Part shown: positions 6,967 to 10,000 of the stretch, in pieces | How positions within the stretch are numbered: the stretch's first letter is position 1 | How the letters are laid out: each line of letters begins with the position of its first letter | Assembly: GCF_020217025.1 (NCBI RefSeq) | Contig: NZ_JAIWOF010000140.1 | Span: 1-10,000, forward strand | DNA: 10,000 bases | Direction of reading: 5' to 3' | From: Flavobacterium sp. | GTDB lineage: Bacteria; Bacteroidota; Bacteroidia; Flavobacteriales; Flavobacteriaceae | Translations under genes and position numbers: made by a program | The notes under the pieces: generated by a model | Told to the model about the DNA's origin: nothing | The model's input: only the letters and a program-made list of their open reading frames with translations | Database searches by the model: none

Positions 6967-7926
6967 TTACAAAAAAACAAGCAGTAATCGGAACAAAACT
7001 GGGAAAAGTTGCTTTCTTTTCCTAATAATTGGGCAGTATTTAATGGCTAAAGTAGAAGTCAGCAACTTCGGATGCGATTTTAGTAGGTAAATCCAATACT
7101 TCAACTCAGCTATTAAGCTATATTTTTCTTTGTAGCGGTAATAAAACAGCCAATTCAATAGTAAATCGATTTTAGTTTTTTCAATGTTATTTTGAAAACT
7201 CCAACGGATAACCGATTCATACATTTTTTGACGATGAATTTTGTACTGCTCCGCTTGATTGAAACTATTAGTATCATGAACACCTCGCATAGCAACGGGT
7301 TCCGTGATATTTCCAGCTACTAATTTAGAAGTGAGTGCCATTTTGAGCAACCAATCGGTATCTTCCGCCACAACTAAATGCTCTTGAAAAATTCCGATTT
7401 TGGTTAGCACTTCTTTTTTAATGGTTAAACCATCAATAGAAAAATACCCTTTTTTTCCGTTTAATAGATAGCCAAATAATTCTTTTGGCGGAATAGCTGC
7501 TGTAACTGTAGTTAAAGATAATTCTTGGTGTTCTTCATCTGAAAAATCTCTATAAAAATGAACTCCAATAGCATTGTAAACGCCGTCAATTGAAGTATCG
7601 CTAGCAAAAATTTTGCTGTCGGTTTCAAAACGATTTTCCAAGTAAAAATCATCCGCATCTAAAAAAGCGATAAAAGGCATAGTGGCTTTTTGCAGGGCTA
7701 AATTGCGACTTGCGGAACGTCCTTTATTGGCATTTTTTTCATGATGATAGATTTTGATTCTAGCATCGGATTGTTGTAATTTTTGAAGAATGGCTAAAGA
7801 ATCGTCTGTACTGCCATCGTTTACCAAAACCACTTCTTTTACCTCAGCAAGAAACAAGGCAGAAGTAACCGCTTTTTCTATGTAAGCAGCAGCATTATAA
7901 ACGGGAATGATGACAGAGATTTGCAT
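6967..7926 (-). CDS. GT2-family glycosyltransferase
   Basis: A 319-residue protein with a textbook GT2 domain: ISVIIPVYNAAAYIEKAV (3-20), VLVNDGSTDDS (33-43), NKGRSASRNLAL (67-78) and FLDADDF (88-94) with metal-binding D90 and D92. AEDTDWLLKMA (187-197) supplies the acidic pair typical of the catalytic base. The C-terminal 80 residues are rich in Trp, Tyr, Leu and Lys and end in a strongly hydrophobic tail (LFRLLLVFL), which suggests association with the inner membrane where the lipid-linked acceptor sits. It begins 11 bp after the DUF1796-like gene and is the last gene before the 118-bp gap, so it closes the upstream operon segment. Sequence similarity to the GT2 at 4639-5634 is limited to the shared motifs, so I see no recent duplication. 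Donor and acceptor sugars are unknown. Confidence 0.92.
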   Translation of the reverse strand: MQISVIIPVYNAAAYIEKAVTSALFLAEVKEVVLVNDGSTDDSLAILQKLQQSDARIKIYHHEKNANKGRSASRNLALQKATMPFIAFLDADDFYLENRFETDSKIFASDTSIDGVYNAIGVHFYRDFSDEEHQELSLTTVTAAIPPKELFGYLLNGKKGYFSIDGLTIKKEVLTKIGIFQEHLVVAEDTDWLLKMALTSKLVAGNITEPVAMRGVHDTNSFNQAEQYKIHRQKMYESVIRWSFQNNIEKTKIDLLLNWLFYYRYKEKYSLIAELKYWIYLLKSHPKLLTSTLAIKYCPIIRKRKQLFPVLFRLLLVFL

Positions 7927-7937
7927 GAATCAGAATT

Positions 7938-8669
7938 TTATTTCGTTGCTTTTTTCAACTTCTCAATATTGATTTTTAAACCACTGAATTTTGTTTTTAT
8001 TCCTAATTCGTGCATGAGTTTTTTGTATTGAGATTCATCTCCCCAAATTCCAAATTTATCTTTAAATCTTAAATATTTAATAAATCTTACTTGGGATAAA
8101 CTATCGGCAAAATCTTGTAATAATTGAGCATTTTCTTTATGTTCCTCAAACGACTCATCAAATCTTAAATAAATAATTAACTCATCATTATTTTTCAAAA
8201 GTGATTGAAAATTAACAATCGATTCTTTTACAAATTCAAGATTTTCAGTTGTAGCAATACCGCTGGAAGGCAAGGTATGTAAATAATAACAAGATTTTGA
8301 ACTGCGTAATTCTAAAAATCTAGTGATTCTATGTCTTATTTTATTTTGTAATTGCACATTCTCAATTAAATCATCAAAATGATAGAATAAAGCCTCTGGA
8401 TATTTTTCTGCAAAAACTTTTCCCTTTTCATTTTTTTTTAAGTCAATTAAAAAGTCAGAAAAATTATCTTTTATATTGATAAAAGCGTAATGTAGAGCTA
8501 ATGAAGGTTTTGTATCTAACCAATCAAAAGGCAAACTTTCATTTCGCAATTCTAATTTTGAAATCATGTAAGCAGGATGACAATCACAGCCTATTGGCAA
8601 TATACTTTTTAATGGTTTATATTGCTTGTTTATTTTTAATTGGTAATGAAATGGTAACTTAATTTTCAT
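7938..8669 (-). CDS. DUF1796-like (putative papain-like cysteine peptidase) protein
   Basis: A 243-residue protein. I recognise the N-terminal signature of the DUF1796 group, whose members are labelled putative papain-like cysteine peptidases by remote fold similarity: ILPIGCDCHPAYMI (23-36), then LPFDWLDTKP (46-55), which fits the family pattern of a Gly-x-x-Cys motif followed by PFDW or similar. Cys28, Cys30 and His31 are candidate active-site or metal residues. ALFYHFDDL (93-101), YYLHTLPSSG (128-137) and LIIYLRFDES (164-173) follow, forming a plausible alpha/beta core. No signal peptide or membrane helix, so it is likely cytoplasmic. It lies between two GT2 genes (15 bp after one, 11 bp before the next) and is clearly part of the operon. 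I recall such genes turning up in polysaccharide loci of many phyla, but I know of no proven role. It could be a sugar-modifying or processing factor instead of a peptidase. The family call is moderate; the function is unknown. Confidence 0.65.
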   Translation of the reverse strand: MKIKLPFHYQLKINKQYKPLKSILPIGCDCHPAYMISKLELRNESLPFDWLDTKPSLALHYAFINIKDNFSDFLIDLKKNEKGKVFAEKYPEALFYHFDDLIENVQLQNKIRHRITRFLELRSSKSCYYLHTLPSSGIATTENLEFVKESIVNFQSLLKNNDELIIYLRFDESFEEHKENAQLLQDFADSLSQVRFIKYLRFKDKFGIWGDESQYKKLMHELGIKTKFSGLKINIEKLKKATK

Positions 8670-8684
8670 CTTCAGAATGGATTA

Positions 8685-9629
8685 CTAAAATTTAGATACA
8701 AATTTTAGAATATGATAACTTATTTTTCTTTTCAATTTACTCTTAAGTATTGGCTTTAATAGTTTGTTAAACTCTTGAGTATAATTAAAATCGATTTTAG
8801 AAACATTTACATTGTCATAGCTTTCCCCAAGATAATTTACTTTATACAAGTTACTTCTCTGAGTGATTTCTTCAAAAATGGCTTTATTTCTTTTGTATGA
8901 ATCGAGAATCTGTCTTATCGTATCCTCAGCTTCAATTTTATTTTCTGAATAATTATAATGATTCTGATGTAAAACTATAACATCATCAACAAATTTAATA
9001 TTCATTTTTTTCTGTCGAATACGCCAAATAAAATCATCATCATCATAACCTACACCTTTTGCATAACGCTCATCAAAACCGCCCAAATCATATAAGTCGT
9101 GTTTAGTCATTGCGGCACAAAAATGATACGCTTCTGGTCGAAATTTTGAATGATTGTACCAACCTAAATCGCCATTCTTGACAAAGGTTTTGTCATTTTC
9201 AGATATAAGCTTTTCAATATTTTCTTTATCAAACAATAATTCTTCAGAATTGGTTGTAGTTTTATCTAATGAAAAACATCCAAAACTCAAATACTCATTT
9301 TCTTTTAAATGGGCATCCACATATGCTAAAATAGCGCCAAAATGGTAACACTCTGGATTTTGAATAATGATTTTATCACCTTTAACCGCTTCAAAGCCTA
9401 TATTAAAAGGAATACACGGATTTTTGTACCATTTGTTTTGCTTTTCTAAACGAATGACTCTTAAAAAAGGGTAATCGGTTTGTAAATCTTCTAATCGTTC
9501 TGCTTCATCACTACCATCATCGACTACAATAACTTCAAAATCGATTTTGCCATAATAAGGCAACATACTTTTTAAAGTACGAGTAAATAACTTTTTTCGA
9601 TTGTAATAAGCCGTAACTACAGATATCAT
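8685..9629 (-). CDS. GT2-family glycosyltransferase with galactosyltransferase-type C-terminal half
   Basis: A 314-residue protein. The N-terminal half is GT2-like: ISVVTAYYNRKKLF (2-15) and VIVVDDGSDE (33-42). PFNIGFEAVKGD (74-85) follows, leading to IIIQNPECYH (87-96). The metal-binding DxD expected there is replaced by QNPE. The later half resembles the GT7-type C-terminal domain: YHFCAAM (168-174), GGFDERYAKGVGYDDDDFIWR (183-203) and a histidine-rich HQNHYNY (221-227) after VIVL. The run of aspartates at 196-199 (DDDD) may take over acid/base or metal duties. It would add a sugar, perhaps galactose or N-acetylgalactosamine by analogy, to the growing lipid-linked unit; that choice is inference. 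The ATG lies 1 bp after the stop of the RmlD-like gene. A basic tail (KSKLKRK) near the C-terminus fits peripheral membrane binding. Confidence 0.88.
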   Translation of the reverse strand: MISVVTAYYNRKKLFTRTLKSMLPYYGKIDFEVIVVDDGSDEAERLEDLQTDYPFLRVIRLEKQNKWYKNPCIPFNIGFEAVKGDKIIIQNPECYHFGAILAYVDAHLKENEYLSFGCFSLDKTTTNSEELLFDKENIEKLISENDKTFVKNGDLGWYNHSKFRPEAYHFCAAMTKHDLYDLGGFDERYAKGVGYDDDDFIWRIRQKKMNIKFVDDVIVLHQNHYNYSENKIEAEDTIRQILDSYKRNKAIFEEITQRSNLYKVNYLGESYDNVNVSKIDFNYTQEFNKLLKPILKSKLKRKISYHILKFVSKF

Positions 9630-9630
9630 A

Positions 9631-10000
9631 TTATAATGAATAGTGTTTGTATAGGGTATTGTGGTCTAAAATCCAAGCTTTCAAAGCTACTAACATTTGT
9701 TCGTATGTAGGAACGTGGTAATTAAAATCTTTTCGTGTAAAAAGTAAACTTTTATCCACTTGATAAGCATCGTAATCCACAATTTCCAATTGGTTGTTTC
9801 GAAATACAGAATTAAACAATTGCAACAATTCGTATTTATTTATCTTTTCGCTTGGTACCACTTGAATGATTCCTGAAATGTTTTGGTTGATAACTTCATG
9901 AACCACTTTTGCTAATTCAAGTGTTGTTAAACCTGTCCAAAAGGCATTAGAATAACCATTCAACTTAGCGTCTAAAGGTTGATTCAAAAACCAATGCAAC
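9631..10000 (-). CDS. C-terminal part of an RmlD-like (dTDP-4-dehydrorhamnose reductase family) SDR, 5' end outside the window
   Basis: The frame is open to the window edge. The first complete codon (9999-9997) is TTG, best read as an internal Leu and not a start. About 122 residues are visible, against a usual family length near 285-300. The piece matches the substrate-binding end of RmlD-type extended short-chain dehydrogenases: FLNQPLDAKLNGYSNAFWTG with TLELAKVVHEV close behind, then NISGIIQVV, KINKYELLQLF and VDKSLLFT. The Rossmann glycine motif and the Tyr-x3-Lys pair that do NAD(P)H binding and catalysis lie upstream of the window. These enzymes reduce or epimerise 4-keto-deoxy NDP-sugars in the cytoplasm. 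Bacteroidota glycan loci often carry such a homologue that may not make rhamnose, so I give no gene symbol. The stop lies 1 bp before the next transferase start. Confidence 0.78.
   Translation of the reverse strand, partial: LHWFLNQPLDAKLNGYSNAFWTGLTTLELAKVVHEVINQNISGIIQVVPSEKINKYELLQLFNSVFRNNQLEIVDYDAYQVDKSLLFTRKDFNYHVPTYEQMLVALKAWILDHNTLYKHYSL

Noticed and set aside
9154..9348. Plus-strand open frame of 64 codons
   Set aside because: Antisense to the GT2 gene with strong motifs; Ser-rich low-complexity product.

Overview
The window is an A+T-rich stretch of surface-polysaccharide (capsule, O-antigen or similar glycan) biosynthesis genes in which every recognisable gene lies on the minus strand. 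Its origin looks like Bacteroidota, most likely Flavobacteriaceae. The signs are low G+C, nearly no Shine-Dalgarno sequences, A-rich translation starts, and two upstream elements matching the Bacteroidota -7 consensus TAnnTTTG. The genus cannot be fixed from the sequence alone.

In transcription order (from 10000 down to 1) the layout is: the 3' part of an RmlD-like NDP-sugar reductase/epimerase (cut by the window edge); a GT2 transferase with a galactosyltransferase-type C-terminal half; a small DUF1796-like protein of unknown function; a second GT2 transferase; a 118-bp A+T-rich gap with a candidate promoter; a AAA_14/DUF4143 ATPase; a third GT2 transferase; two GT4 transferases; a divergent GT-A-type transferase; a left-handed beta-helix O-acetyltransferase; a 176-bp gap with a C-rich 8-bp tandem repeat and a second candidate promoter; and the first 168 codons of neuB, the sialic acid synthase, which continues past position 1. 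Spacing inside the blocks is very tight (4-bp ATGA overlaps, or gaps of 0 to 15 bp), so translation is probably coupled along two operon segments, with neuB perhaps started separately.

Together the genes suggest a glycan built by at least six glycosyltransferases, carrying a sialic acid (Neu5Ac-type nonulosonate) and probably O-acetylated. The RmlD-like protein would supply or modify a deoxysugar nucleotide, NeuB would make the nonulosonic acid, the GTs would assemble the unit on a lipid carrier at the inner face of the inner membrane, and the acetyltransferase would decorate it. Flippase, polymerase, initiating transferase, CMP-sialate synthetase and a recognisable sialyltransferase are not in the window.

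The least ordinary items are the DUF4143 ATPase placed inside a glycosyltransferase operon, the DUF1796-like protein between two transferases, a GT2 enzyme whose usual DxD position reads QNPE, and the repeat/promoter region before neuB. I see no RNA gene, CRISPR array, insertion sequence or obvious new defence system.
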